Shown piece by piece: positions 1 through 8,638 of a stretch of DNA of 64,000 bases (position 1 is the first letter of the stretch; each line of letters begins with the position of its first letter). The position numbers were made by a program, and so were the translations under genes. The stretch lies in contig NZ_CP056032.1 of assembly GCF_013375035.1 (NCBI RefSeq), positions 2,650,001 through 2,714,000 of the forward strand, given 5' to 3'. This stretch comes from Spirosoma sp. KUDC1026 (lineage in GTDB: Bacteria > Bacteroidota > Bacteroidia > Cytophagales > Spirosomataceae). The notes under the pieces are model-generated. The model searched no databases. It was not told the origin of the DNA and saw only the letters and a program-made list of their open reading frames with translations.

Positions 1-111
1 TATAATTCCGGCCACTATGCCTGACAGGCCACTGAGCCAGGTAAAGCGGGAGGAGCGCTGCATCAGGTTGCGAATCTCCTGTAAGGCCGCGAGTTCTTCT
101 TGATGTGCCAT
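1..111 (-). CDS. Start of an unknown membrane protein (partial)
   Basis: The minus strand opens with ATG at 109-111 and stays open to the window edge, giving 37 residues that begin MAHQEELAALQEIRNLMQ. A charged amphipathic start is followed by a Gly/Leu/Ile-rich stretch (WLSGLSGIVAGII) that looks like the first half of a membrane helix. The rest lies outside the window, so no function can be assigned. The start is the only ATG available, and the A+T-rich sequence behind it (112-213) fits a promoter region. Confidence 0.55.
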   Translation of the reverse strand, partial: MAHQEELAALQEIRNLMQRSSRFTWLSGLSGIVAGII

Positions 112-213
112 GTAAAGTACTTTGAAATCCAAAGTTATAATAAATTGGTTGCACGCAACAGCATACAAGAAAAATTTATGGTTCGTTTGAGAAATTCGTA
201 GTTGTCTGTAGAT

Positions 214-250
214 CAGAACGCCCGCTCCTGACTCAGGAGCGGGCGTTCTG
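214..250. terminator. Perfect GC-rich hairpin, probable terminator
   Basis: Two 18-nt perfect arms (214-231 and 233-250) form a GC-rich stem 24 bp beyond the stop of the sugar transporter gene. There is no long T-run on either side, so termination may be weak. It most likely ends the minus-strand transcript of the transporter operon. Confidence 0.6.
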
Positions 251-274
251 GTGAGATTTTACAGCGTCGTTGTC

Positions 275-1567
275 TTACCAGCTTTTCTTCTTGTGACCGG
301 CAACGGCGTAATACAGAATGAACAGGTAGCAGACACCCACGACCCAGAAACCCTGTTGCGGATGGTCGGATGGGGTAGCCTGCGCGAAGATCAGCGGCAG
401 GACGGCACCACCCGAAATACCCATGATCAGTAAGGCCGAGCCGATTTTAGTGAAACGGCCCAGTCCCCGGATACCCATCGGGAAAATGGCAGGCCACATC
501 AGGGCGTTTGCCAGGCCCATCGCGGCCATCAGGTAAATGGTAGTATAGCCTTCCGAAAAGATCGATAGTGCCGTCAGAATCAGGCCTAGTATGGCCGAGT
601 ACGTCAGGGCTTTCTCCTGGGTGATGAATCGGGGAATGGCGATGATACCCACTACGTAACCAACCAGCATGGCGGCCATGGTGTAGGACGTAAAGTGTTT
701 GGCTTCGTCCAGGCTAATGCCCAGATTCCGGCCAAACTGCCCAATGGCATCGCCGGCAATAACTTCAGCGCCAACGTAGAGGAACAGGGCCATAACACCC
801 AGCACGAGGTTCGGGAACTGCAGCACGCTGGTCTTGGCCGTGGTTTTCGCGGCTGTGTCGGGCAGGAGTTCGTCGTCGGCTTCTTCCAGGTCAGGCAAGG
901 GCGAGAAACGGATCAAAATGGCAACTAGTACCAGGAAACCAGCCAGTAGAACGTAGGGCATGATAATCCGGGAGGCCAGATCGTCGAGAAAGACATTCCG
1001 CTGGGCTTCGGTCGTAAGGGCCGCCAACTGCGACTCCAGCGTATCGGCATCGCTCAAAATAATGGCTCCCAGAATAAGGGGTACCAAAATCCCGGCCGAT
1101 TTATTACAGATTCCCAGAATACTGATCCGTTTAGCCGCACTTTCGATGGGCCCCAGGATGCTGGCGTAGGGATTGGTGGCCGTTTGCAGCAGTGTAATAC
1201 CCATTGCCTGAACGAATAAACCTACCAGGAACAGACCGAAGGTGCGCGATTGTGCCGCCGGAATAAAGATCAGAGAACCCAGTGCCACGATGCCCAGACC
1301 CACAATCATCCCATTTTTGAAACCTGTTTTTCGCAGGATAGCCGAGGACGGAATGGCCAGGAACGTAAACGCCATGTAGAACGCCGACGTCACCAGAAAG
1401 GCCTGCCAGTCTTCTTTCAGATTACAGACAATCTTGAGGAACGGAATTAGGACACCATTGGTCCAGGTGACGTATCCGAAGGTGAAGAATAGCACACCGA
1501 TAATGATCAGCGGAACTGTATAGTTCGGGCGGACCTGCGAGGACGGGGGCGTTGCGGTAGGTGTCAT
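275..1567 (-). CDS. Sugar:H+ symporter, FucP/GluP-type MFS permease
   Basis: This is a 430-residue inner-membrane transporter with about 12 hydrophobic segments. It resembles the fucose / glucose-galactose branch of the major facilitator superfamily: the first helix reads FFTFGYVTWTNGVLIPFLK, and the TATNPYASILGP segment is typical of that branch. It should import a monosaccharide with protons; the sugar cannot be read from sequence. It lies 82 bp downstream of, and on the same strand as, a GH109-like oxidoreductase gene, so the two probably form an operon in which the enzyme frees or modifies the sugar and this permease brings it in. The length is usual for the family. The start is the ATG at 1565-1567. 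Confidence 0.9.
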   Translation of the reverse strand: MTPTATPPSSQVRPNYTVPLIIIGVLFFTFGYVTWTNGVLIPFLKIVCNLKEDWQAFLVTSAFYMAFTFLAIPSSAILRKTGFKNGMIVGLGIVALGSLIFIPAAQSRTFGLFLVGLFVQAMGITLLQTATNPYASILGPIESAAKRISILGICNKSAGILVPLILGAIILSDADTLESQLAALTTEAQRNVFLDDLASRIIMPYVLLAGFLVLVAILIRFSPLPDLEEADDELLPDTAAKTTAKTSVLQFPNLVLGVMALFLYVGAEVIAGDAIGQFGRNLGISLDEAKHFTSYTMAAMLVGYVVGIIAIPRFITQEKALTYSAILGLILTALSIFSEGYTTIYLMAAMGLANALMWPAIFPMGIRGLGRFTKIGSALLIMGISGGAVLPLIFAQATPSDHPQQGFWVVGVCYLFILYYAVAGHKKKSW

Positions 1568-1649
1568 GGGCAGTCGACTGCGCGAGGGAGATATTTTAAA
1601 TTTTTTTACAAATTAAGAAGAGAAACCGGTTCTTGCTACGTCGAGCCAT

Positions 1650-3020
1650 TTAAAATTCGTCGTTGAGGGCAAAAATGGGCTTGTTCGTTTTCCACTTCCC
1701 CCGCGTAAAGTCCGGAATGTCAATGGGCTTACTGCCCCCGGCAATACTTTGTTCGGACAAGGGACTGATGGCGCTCCAGGCGGCAGCATCGTATACGTCG
1801 ATAGGAACGGGGCCTTTCGCTTTAACCGCTTCGATGAAGGCGCGAAGCACGAAGAAGTCAATGCCGCCGTGGCCGCTGTTTTCGGCGGTCTGCGCGTGCC
1901 GTTTCCAGAGGGGGTGATCGTATTTGTCCTGGTAAGGCGCGAATGGCTCCCAAGTATGGGCTTTGGGGCTTGTGCCTTCCAGATAGATCATGTCGTTATC
2001 GTCCATCCAGATGCCCTGCGTGCCCTGCGCCCGGAACCCCAGCGAGTAGGGGCGGGGCGAGTTGGTATCGTGCATAATGACGATGTTTTCGCCGTTGGCG
2101 CACTCGACCATCGTTGTTACTACGTCGCCCAGTTTGAAATTGACCTTGGCATTGGGGTGATTGGCCCCGCCTTTGTCGACAACGTATTTGTGCAGACCCC
2201 GGCTTTTGGTGGCCATGCTGGTCAGCCGAACAAACTGATTGCCCCGGTTGATGTTGAGCCAGTGGGCCACGGGTCCCAGGCCGTGGGTAGGGTAGAGATC
2301 GCCGTTCCGGTCGACGGAGTGCTGCGTACGCCAGCGGGCTTCCGAATAGGCATTCTTGCCAAACTCCGCCCCAACGCCATGCCCTTTGCCGTCGTTGAAT
2401 TTGATGTTCCGCAGGTCGTGCTCGTAGCCACAGTGAGCGTAGGTCATCTCGCCGAACAATCCCTGACGAACCATGTTCAGCACGGCCAGTACGTCGCGCC
2501 GGTAGCAGACGTTTTCCAGAATCATGCAGGGCATGCCGGTTTTCTCCGACGTATCGACCAGATCCCAGGATTCTTTCAGCTTGACCGTGGCTGATACTTC
2601 AACGGCCGCGTATTTGCCCGCTTTCATCGTCGCTACGGCCATCGGTACGTGCCACTCCCAGGGCGTGGCAATGACAACGCCATCCAGGTCGTCGCGTTTG
2701 AGCATCTGCAGGAACGCTTCGTCGCCTTTGGAATAGGCTTCGGGTAGGGGGCGACCCGCCTTTTTAATCAGTTCGTTGGTCGCGGCAATGCTGGCCGGAT
2801 CGGTATCGCAGATCGCGGGAATGACCACATCGTCCCGGAAGAGCGCCTGTGCTACGTGGTTGCGGCCCCGCAGGCCAACGCCGATAAAACCCAGGCGGAC
2901 TTTGTCGGCCGCTAGTGGGGCCGCTCGCAGCCCTGCACTTGTCAGGATGGATGGAAAAACGGAAGCCGCCGTACTGGTCAGCGCAGCCGAGCGAATAAAT
3001 TGGCGTCGGGTAGGGGTCAT
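1650..3020 (-). CDS. Gfo/Idh/MocA oxidoreductase, GH109-like glycosidase, Tat-exported
   Basis: A 456-residue protein with a twin-arginine leader (MTPTRRQFIRSAALTS, cleavage probably near residue 34), so it is exported folded. An NAD-binding Rossmann motif follows (GFIGVGLRGRNH, about residues 44-55), and the middle carries NGDLYPTHGLGPVAHW, a stretch typical of CAZy family GH109 (alpha-N-acetylgalactosaminidase-like, NAD-dependent retaining/inverting hydrolysis). The periplasmic location and co-transcription with a sugar symporter support a role in glycan or amino-sugar use. GH109 members differ in substrate, so GalNAc activity is an inference. The start ATG lies directly before the Tat leader. 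Confidence 0.88.
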   Translation of the reverse strand: MTPTRRQFIRSAALTSTAASVFPSILTSAGLRAAPLAADKVRLGFIGVGLRGRNHVAQALFRDDVVIPAICDTDPASIAATNELIKKAGRPLPEAYSKGDEAFLQMLKRDDLDGVVIATPWEWHVPMAVATMKAGKYAAVEVSATVKLKESWDLVDTSEKTGMPCMILENVCYRRDVLAVLNMVRQGLFGEMTYAHCGYEHDLRNIKFNDGKGHGVGAEFGKNAYSEARWRTQHSVDRNGDLYPTHGLGPVAHWLNINRGNQFVRLTSMATKSRGLHKYVVDKGGANHPNAKVNFKLGDVVTTMVECANGENIVIMHDTNSPRPYSLGFRAQGTQGIWMDDNDMIYLEGTSPKAHTWEPFAPYQDKYDHPLWKRHAQTAENSGHGGIDFFVLRAFIEAVKAKGPVPIDVYDAAAWSAISPLSEQSIAGGSKPIDIPDFTRGKWKTNKPIFALNDEF

Positions 3021-3133
3021 GATAAAACGTTCTCAGAGCAGTTATCTTTTCAAAGAACGTCGTTTCAGGGCAAAAATCATACGGTCCCTAGCGGCCAGTA
3101 ATGGCTTGGGTTGAATTTTCTACCAGCCATTCG

Positions 3134-3409
3134 TTACTCTTTTGTGGGTTGCCAGATGCAGTATTCCACAAAACCCACAGTAATTAGAAAAATGAACCAG
3201 ACGAAACCCGTTTGACTAAAATCAAATGGCTCGCTGTAGGAAAAATGAGTGATAGGCTGCCCTGATGCAACGTCCGTATAGGTCAACGTCAGCGCTACGG
3301 AAAGGGCGATTCCGAAAAGTAGCGCTGGCAGTATGATTGACGCAAGCAGGCGAACCGGTTGCGGTTGTTGCGCAAAATACGCCCGTAGTCGCTTGGTAAG
3401 TTGGCCCAT
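3134..3409 (-). CDS. Small unknown membrane protein
   Basis: The reading frame is open from 3481, but the start chosen is the second Met (ATG at 3407-3409, MGQLTKRLRAYF), which gives a 91-residue protein with a basic N-terminus and two membrane helices (about residues 18-40 and 66-85). This is the usual layout for a small inner-membrane protein. The longer form adds 24 residues with no clear feature. No family was recognised. It sits between the GH109-like gene and the MBL hydrolase on the same strand, but the gaps on both sides are too large to claim an operon. Confidence 0.5.
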   Translation of the reverse strand: MGQLTKRLRAYFAQQPQPVRLLASIILPALLFGIALSVALTLTYTDVASGQPITHFSYSEPFDFSQTGFVWFIFLITVGFVEYCIWQPTKE

Positions 3410-3551
3410 GATGAAAGAAGGATTGTATGCTTTCAACGAAGCAATTAACCACAGGAAAGTCAATCTGTTACCGTGATGCACACTGATTATTCTTCGGTTG
3501 ATGAACGAACGCCACTTCCGCTGCCGGAGTTACCTGACCGCATCAACGCAA

Positions 3552-3581
3552 CAGCGGCCAGAAATCAAGTCTCCGGCCGCT
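3552..3581. terminator. Possible hairpin after the MBL gene
   Basis: Eight-nt arms (3552-3559 and 3574-3581) surround a 14-nt loop about 30 bp past the MBL-fold gene stop. No T-run follows in the minus direction, so this is only a candidate terminator. Confidence 0.3.
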
Positions 3582-3612
3582 GATCATTCTATTTTTCCTG
3601 ACTAATGTAGGC

Positions 3613-4719
3613 TTAAAACGCCCACCAGGCGGCCTTGGGATTCGCAGCCCCGATAATAATGGGTTCGCCAATGCGCGGGGTCGTGATATCCAGTCCCTGA
3701 GCCGCTTCGGAAGCCAGTAAACGCTGCACGGGTTCGTTCCAGGAATGATTGGCCAGGGAGAACTTGGCCCAGTGCACCGGCAGTAGTGCTTTCGCCCGTA
3801 GATCGAGGGCTGCCTGGGCGGTCTGTTCGGGAAACATATGAATGTCGGGCCAGCCTTCGCCGTACTGTCCACACTCCAGAATGGCGAGGTCGAACGGACC
3901 GAATTTATCGCCGATTTTCCTGAAATGCGTATCGTAACCCGAATCACCCCCCAGAAACAACTTATCGCCGTGCAGATTCAGCACGTACGACGTCCAGAGC
4001 GTTTTGCCCCGGGCCAGACTACGTCCCGAAAAGTGCCGGGCGGGTGTGGCCGTCAGCTCAATATCCGGGCTTAGCTGCTGCGTATCCCACCAGTCGAACT
4101 CAACGATCCGATCGGCCGGAACGCCCCAGCGCTGCAGGTGGGCTCCAACTCCCAACCCGGTATAAAACATCTTCACTTTGGGAATCAGTTTGACGATGGT
4201 CGCAAAATCGAGGTGGTCATAGTGATCGTGCGAGAGGACAAGCATATCGATAGTGGGCATACTCGCTACGTCGTATACGTTCGAGCCGGGATAGGCGCTG
4301 CCGAAAAATGAAACCGGTGACGCATTGCCGCTGAAAACCGGATCGGCCAGAATAGTTGTACCTTTTGATTTGATGAGGTACGACGAATGGCCGAACCAGA
4401 CAACGGTGGTTTTGTTGTCGGGCAGGGCCTTAAGATCAGTTTTGACCGACGGGAGTGGAGCCGGCGGTACGTTATCTTTAGGCTTGTTGAAAAAGTCGCG
4501 CGCCGTCTGCCAGTACGACGTATTTTCGGCGATGACCGCCGTGGGCGACAGGTTCTGAAACGAACCGTTTTTGTAATTAGGGGAACGTTTGATACGTTCC
4601 AGACGCTCTCCAGACGGATTAGCGCCAAATGTACTTAACTGCATAACTAAAAAAGCCAGAACGGCCAGTAGAGCAACAATAAGAACGGTGGTAGCAAGCA
4701 GGCGTTTGAACAACCTCAT
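3613..4719 (-). CDS. Membrane-anchored MBL-fold metallohydrolase (NAPE-PLD/UlaG-like)
   Basis: About 368 residues. A basic N-terminus and a single membrane helix (about residues 5-28 from this start) are followed by a metallo-beta-lactamase fold: VWFGHSSYLI, the metal site LSHDHYDHLD, the ARHFSGR loop, FLGGDSGYD, and a late His in LPVHWAKFSL. The pattern matches the subgroup that includes N-acylphosphatidylethanolamine phospholipase D and UlaG, where two metals hydrolyse a phosphodiester or lactone. The substrate is unknown. The frame is open to 4770, but the ATG at 4717-4719 (MRLFKRLLATT) gives a proper signal anchor and is preferred. Confidence 0.82.
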   Translation of the reverse strand: MRLFKRLLATTVLIVALLAVLAFLVMQLSTFGANPSGERLERIKRSPNYKNGSFQNLSPTAVIAENTSYWQTARDFFNKPKDNVPPAPLPSVKTDLKALPDNKTTVVWFGHSSYLIKSKGTTILADPVFSGNASPVSFFGSAYPGSNVYDVASMPTIDMLVLSHDHYDHLDFATIVKLIPKVKMFYTGLGVGAHLQRWGVPADRIVEFDWWDTQQLSPDIELTATPARHFSGRSLARGKTLWTSYVLNLHGDKLFLGGDSGYDTHFRKIGDKFGPFDLAILECGQYGEGWPDIHMFPEQTAQAALDLRAKALLPVHWAKFSLANHSWNEPVQRLLASEAAQGLDITTPRIGEPIIIGAANPKAAWWAF

Positions 4720-4966
4720 GCGCAGAAAACCCAATCGGCCGGCAGCCAGTTCCCAGGCCGGAAGTGGCAATTGACTTGCCGGGGAACGATCATATATCTG
4801 GAACCAACCCCGCCGGGCCGGCGTTCTATGGGCGAGAAAACAACAGCGGGCAACACCCGGTTACTCATGGTACAGAAGCGCGTCCAATGGGCACGTGCTG
4901 ACGTCAGCTGGTGTAGTACACATCCTTTGTGCGGACGAGCTGATCGAACTTTTTTCGAGTCTATTT

Positions 4967-5398
4967 ATGGATATTCTTCGGGCCGAGGCCCCACGGGTTG
5001 CGGTGTTCCGCAAGGAGCATTTCAACGCAGCGCACCGGCTGCACAATCCGAACTGGTCGGATGAAAAAAACACGCGCGTTTATGGCAAGTGTAACAATCC
5101 AAACTATCACGGCCATAACTACGAACTAATTGTACAGGTGACCGGTCCGATTGATCCCGAAACGGGTTATGTCATCGACATGAAGCAACTGGGCGATCTA
5201 ATCAAAGAACACGTTACTGAGCGCTTCGACCACAAAAACCTGAACCTCGATACGGTTGAATTTGCCGACCTGAATCCTTCCGCCGAGAACATTGCCATTG
5301 TCATTTATTCTATCCTGCGCGATCAACTGGCTGATCACCTGGATCTTAAAGTAAGATTGTATGAAACTGAACGGAATTTCGTCGAGTACCCCGCCTAA
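4967..5398 (+). CDS. 6-pyruvoyl-tetrahydropterin synthase (PTPS-II type)
   Basis: A 143-residue T-fold enzyme that converts dihydroneopterin triphosphate, the FolE product, into 6-pyruvoyl-tetrahydropterin. Zinc ligands are His23, His48 and His50 (FNAAHRL and YHGHNY). The catalytic Cys42, Asp88-His89 and Glu133 fall at the residue numbers known for mammalian PTPS. The motif is Cys, five residues, HGH (CNNPNYHGH). Bacterial QueD has three residues between Cys and HGH, so the biopterin-type enzyme is the better call, although many databases would say QueD. The frame opens at 4895; ATG 4967 gives the family length. It overlaps folE by 38 bp, so the two are co-transcribed. Confidence 0.87.
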   Translation: MDILRAEAPRVAVFRKEHFNAAHRLHNPNWSDEKNTRVYGKCNNPNYHGHNYELIVQVTGPIDPETGYVIDMKQLGDLIKEHVTERFDHKNLNLDTVEFADLNPSAENIAIVIYSILRDQLADHLDLKVRLYETERNFVEYPA

Positions 5399-6116
5399 AG
5401 ATGGCCTGTCGAACGGCGCTGCGCTTAACGGTGGTCACAGCGGTTATTTCTCCGACGAATTAGTTGATGAACTCGGTGATATCCACGTTGCTACGTCGAT
5501 CGATACGCCCCTGCGGGCGGATGCGTTTGCGCTGGACGACGAAACAAAAATCGACCAGATCGAAGGCCATTTTCGGGCCATCATGGAAACCCTGGGCCTC
5601 GACCTGACCGACGATAGCCTGCGCGGATCGCCCCGGCGGGTGGCGAAAATGTATGTCAAGGAGATCTTCCGGGGGCTGAACCCCGACAATAAGCCGGCAC
5701 CGACGTTGTTCGACAACAAGTTTCGCTACAACGAAATGCTGGTCGAGAAAGACATTCTGGTTCAGACGTACTGCGAGCACCATTTCGTGCCCATCATCGG
5801 TAAGGCACACGTGGCGTATATTTCCAGCGGCAAGGTAATCGGGCTGTCCAAGCTGAACCGCATTGTCGAGTACTTCTGTAAGCGCCCGCAAGTGCAGGAG
5901 CGACTGACGGTGCAGATTGCCGAAGAATTAAAATCTGTCCTGCAAACCGACGATGTAGCGGTGATCATCGATGCCAAACACTTGTGCGTATCGACCCGGG
6001 GGGTTCAGGATACCGATTCGTCAACGATCACATCGTCTTACGGCGGTAAATTCAACGAAGACGCTACCCGCCAGGAGTTCCTGCGCTACGTTGCTCAGGC
6101 CAGCGTGACGATTTAA
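5361..6116 (+). CDS. folE: GTP cyclohydrolase I
   Basis: A 251-residue enzyme that opens GTP to dihydroneopterin triphosphate and formate, the first step of folate, biopterin and 7-deazaguanine synthesis. Zinc-binding residues are seen in VQTYCEHHFVPIIGKAHV (Cys and His) and in the Cys of AKHLCVSTRG. The C-terminal SSTITSSYGG segment is typical. The first 60 or so residues are a non-conserved extension relative to the E. coli enzyme. The ATG lies inside the upstream PTPS gene in another frame (38-bp overlap), implying translational coupling of consecutive pathway steps. It ends 6 bp before a very long hairpin. Confidence 0.95.
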   Translation: MKLNGISSSTPPKDGLSNGAALNGGHSGYFSDELVDELGDIHVATSIDTPLRADAFALDDETKIDQIEGHFRAIMETLGLDLTDDSLRGSPRRVAKMYVKEIFRGLNPDNKPAPTLFDNKFRYNEMLVEKDILVQTYCEHHFVPIIGKAHVAYISSGKVIGLSKLNRIVEYFCKRPQVQERLTVQIAEELKSVLQTDDVAVIIDAKHLCVSTRGVQDTDSSTITSSYGGKFNEDATRQEFLRYVAQASVTI

Positions 6117-6121
6117 TCCGG

Positions 6122-6192
6122 ATAAACGAGGAAAGACGGAAGAAGAAAGACTGTAACCTGCTGTCTTTCTTCTTCCGTCTTTCCTCGTTTAT
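6122..6192. terminator. 30-bp perfect hairpin, bidirectional terminator
   Basis: Perfect 30-nt arms (6122-6151, purine-rich, and 6163-6192, pyrimidine-rich) surround an 11-nt loop. It fills the whole gap between the convergent folE and propeller genes and abuts the stop codon of the latter. It should terminate both transcripts. Confidence 0.8.
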
Positions 6193-7719
6193 TTAAAAAT
6201 CAACGGGACTGATGCTGCTGAGGACCGAGTTGCTGATAAAGGCGACCCGCTTACTGTCCGGCGACCAGGATGGCGTATTGATCGTTCCCTGACCGCCGTA
6301 AACGTAGGCAATCACTTTGGGCTGGCCCTGACCCGAGATGGGTAACAGGCGCAGATAGACGTGTTTATAAAATGGGTGATCGTCGGCTTTAACCTCTTCT
6401 TTTAAAAACGACAAAAAAACAATCCACTTGCCGTCCGGCGAAATATGCGGGAACCAGTCGTGAAACTCGCCATTCGTGATGGCTTCCTGTTCGCTGCCAT
6501 CGGCTTTCATGCGCCAGATCTGCATGGTGCCCGTTCGGGCCGAATTGAAATAAATGTACTTACCGTCCGGCGTGTATTCCGGCCCATCATCCAGCCCTTT
6601 CGCATCGGTCAGGCGAACTTCGTCACCCCCAGCCGCTGGTACGCGATAAATGTCAAACTCGCCATTTCGCTGACCCGTAAAGACCAGAAGCTTTTTATCC
6701 GGCGACCAGCCATGCAGATACGAGGGTCCCTTTGGCGTAATCTGTTTGGGACTGCCGCCCGTCGTAGGAACGGTGTAAACGATGGAGCCGCCCAGGGCGC
6801 TGACACCGCTACTCAGCCCCAGCATTTTACCGTCGAAGGACAAGACGTGGTCGTTGTTGTTATTTTTTACGTCGCCCGTTGGCAAAATACCGGGTTTGCC
6901 TTTGGCCAAGTCAAACCGATAAATATGGCCATCCCCATTGTAAATCAGGCTTTTGTTATCAGGTGTCCAGTTCGGTGCCTGAATGGATTTTGGATCGTTA
7001 TAGATAACCCGGCGGTTACCCGTTGCTACGTCCAGAATTTCCAGATTGCTGGCCAGGTATTGTCTGTAAGGCACTAAATCATCGGGGGCAGGAACGCTAA
7101 TGCGAACATCCCGGAACGTGCCGCGTTCCAGTACATCTTTGTTGTGGGAACTGACGAACAAACCCACGTAGACCTCGTCGCCCAGCTTCAGATCCGTAAC
7201 CTGCTCAGTCACGAATGGCTCGCCAAATTTCGCGACTCGCATGGTGTACGTAGTCCCCTTTCGTTCCAGTTGAATTACGTCCGCACCCGTTAGTTTTGAG
7301 CGGATTTCGTCTGTATTGGTCCCTTTAGTACGTCGGTATTGCAAGGCAATCAGACCATCGCCGTGCTTGGATATGTTGATGTGGGGGGAGGTACTATCAA
7401 GCGTACTGCGCACCATCCAGCCAACTTTGCGGTGCGGGTCAACACCTTGTCCAACCAGATCGGCCCGGGTGTAGAGGATAAAGTCACCGGTCATGCGCTT
7501 CCACAGAAACTGAAACTCGTCATGGTCGAACCAGACATTGTAGCCCGATCCCGATAACGCATACTGACGAGATTTGGGATTGTAACTGGCCGATCCCGGC
7601 TTCTGAACAGCACCAATATCCGTGTGGCCGTCGAAAAGGCCTAGTTTCTGCTGAGCCCGTGTGCTGATAGCCACAGCGGAGCAGATAAAAAACAGCAACG
7701 TCGTCGCTAGAAAACGCAT
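6193..7719 (-). CDS. Secreted TolB-like beta-propeller protein with N-terminal jelly-roll domain
   Basis: About 508 residues from ATG 7717-7719; an in-frame ATG at 7746 would add nine. A signal peptide (MRFLATTLLFFICSAVAIS) precedes a beta-sandwich region resembling DUF1349/LamG domains (about 30-215). A C-terminal propeller made of PD40/WD40-like repeats follows, with recurring WSPD, YTPDGKYI, ISPDGKWI and WSPDSKRVAF blades. Such proteins are periplasmic or surface-located and often bind glycans or act as scaffolds; no catalytic residues are visible. It converges on folE and is probably transcribed alone. Confidence 0.82.
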   Translation of the reverse strand: MRFLATTLLFFICSAVAISTRAQQKLGLFDGHTDIGAVQKPGSASYNPKSRQYALSGSGYNVWFDHDEFQFLWKRMTGDFILYTRADLVGQGVDPHRKVGWMVRSTLDSTSPHINISKHGDGLIALQYRRTKGTNTDEIRSKLTGADVIQLERKGTTYTMRVAKFGEPFVTEQVTDLKLGDEVYVGLFVSSHNKDVLERGTFRDVRISVPAPDDLVPYRQYLASNLEILDVATGNRRVIYNDPKSIQAPNWTPDNKSLIYNGDGHIYRFDLAKGKPGILPTGDVKNNNNDHVLSFDGKMLGLSSGVSALGGSIVYTVPTTGGSPKQITPKGPSYLHGWSPDKKLLVFTGQRNGEFDIYRVPAAGGDEVRLTDAKGLDDGPEYTPDGKYIYFNSARTGTMQIWRMKADGSEQEAITNGEFHDWFPHISPDGKWIVFLSFLKEEVKADDHPFYKHVYLRLLPISGQGQPKVIAYVYGGQGTINTPSWSPDSKRVAFISNSVLSSISPVDF

Positions 7720-7880
7720 AAGGACAGGGTTTAGAGTTGTACTCATAAAGCCTGCTATACGGGTATTCTAACGATTATATAAAGAACATTTCATACACTT
7801 TGAACTGTTCTGATAAGCAAACAAAAAAGCTGTACAGCCGCTTAGTCTGACATCGTTCGATCCATTCAGATTAAAGGGAC

Positions 7881-8588
7881 ATGCAAGACAAAAACATTCT
7901 GATTATTGGGGCCAGCTCCGGCATTGGCTACGCACTGGCGAAATCACTACAGGACAAAGGGGCTACGCTCTTTACGGCGGGTCGGCAGCAGCCGAATGGC
8001 GTCCAGTCGACGCACATGACCTGGGACATTACGCAGACACCTGCTCTCGACGCGCTCAACCAACTGCCCGGTGTACTACACGGCCTGGTGTACTGCCCTG
8101 GCACCATAAACCTGAAACCGTTTCAGCGGCTTACCATGGTCGATTATCGGAACGATCTGGAAATCAATGTTCTGGGGGCGGTATCGGCCCTGCAGGCAGC
8201 TTATACGCCCCTGAAAGCATCTAAGGGCGCTAGTGTCGTGCTGTTTAGTACCGTAGCGGCTAAACTGGGGATGGGGCTTCATTCGTCGGTATCGGTCGCG
8301 AAATCGGCGGTGGAAGGCCTCACAAAGTCGCTGGCGGCTGAATTGGCGCCGTTCAAGGTGCGGGTAAATGCCGTAGCTCCCTCGCTCACCGATACACCCC
8401 TGGCTGAATCCGCCGGACTACTGGGCGACGATAACAAGCGGGAGTCGGCCAGCAAACGCCACCCGCTGAACCGCTACGGTACGCCCGACGACATCGCCAG
8501 CATGGCCGCCTACCTGCTCTCCGAGCAAGCCTCCTGGATCACCGGGCAGATCATCGGCGTTGACGGGGGCATGGGAAGTTTGAAATAA
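7881..8588 (+). CDS. Short-chain dehydrogenase/reductase lacking the catalytic Tyr
   Basis: A 235-residue Rossmann-fold protein with the cofactor loop GASSGIG (residues 10-16), a catalytic-type Ser123 (VLFST) and Lys141, and the C-terminal TPDDIASMAAYLLS and GVDGG blocks of classical SDRs. Where the family has YxxxK, this protein has VSVAK, so residue 137 is Val instead of the general-acid Tyr (GTA at 8289-8291 read directly). It may have altered chemistry or a non-catalytic role. The pterin genes lie 1.8 kb upstream but a minus-strand gene intervenes, so a sepiapterin-reductase role is not supported by layout. Confidence 0.85.
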   Translation: MQDKNILIIGASSGIGYALAKSLQDKGATLFTAGRQQPNGVQSTHMTWDITQTPALDALNQLPGVLHGLVYCPGTINLKPFQRLTMVDYRNDLEINVLGAVSALQAAYTPLKASKGASVVLFSTVAAKLGMGLHSSVSVAKSAVEGLTKSLAAELAPFKVRVNAVAPSLTDTPLAESAGLLGDDNKRESASKRHPLNRYGTPDDIASMAAYLLSEQASWITGQIIGVDGGMGSLK

Positions 8589-8593
8589 AGGAG

Positions 8594-8638
8594 AAAAGGG
8601 AGGAAAGAAGTTTAACTTATCGTTCTTTTCTCCCTTTT
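8594..8638. terminator. Purine/pyrimidine hairpin terminator
   Basis: Sixteen-nt arms (8594-8609 and 8623-8638) with one mismatch; the right arm is T-rich (CTCCCTTTTT). It lies just after the SDR stop and reaches the stop codon of the convergent gene, so it serves the plus strand and perhaps both. Confidence 0.72.

Noticed and set aside
1749-2594. Long plus-strand open frame (281 residues) opposite the GH109-like gene
   Set aside because: It is the antisense frame of a well-supported gene; its residue make-up is typical of a shadow frame and no domain is visible.
4967-5398. Naming the pterin synthase QueD
   Set aside because: The Cys to HGH spacing is five, not three, and the other active-site residues match the eukaryotic-type enzyme.
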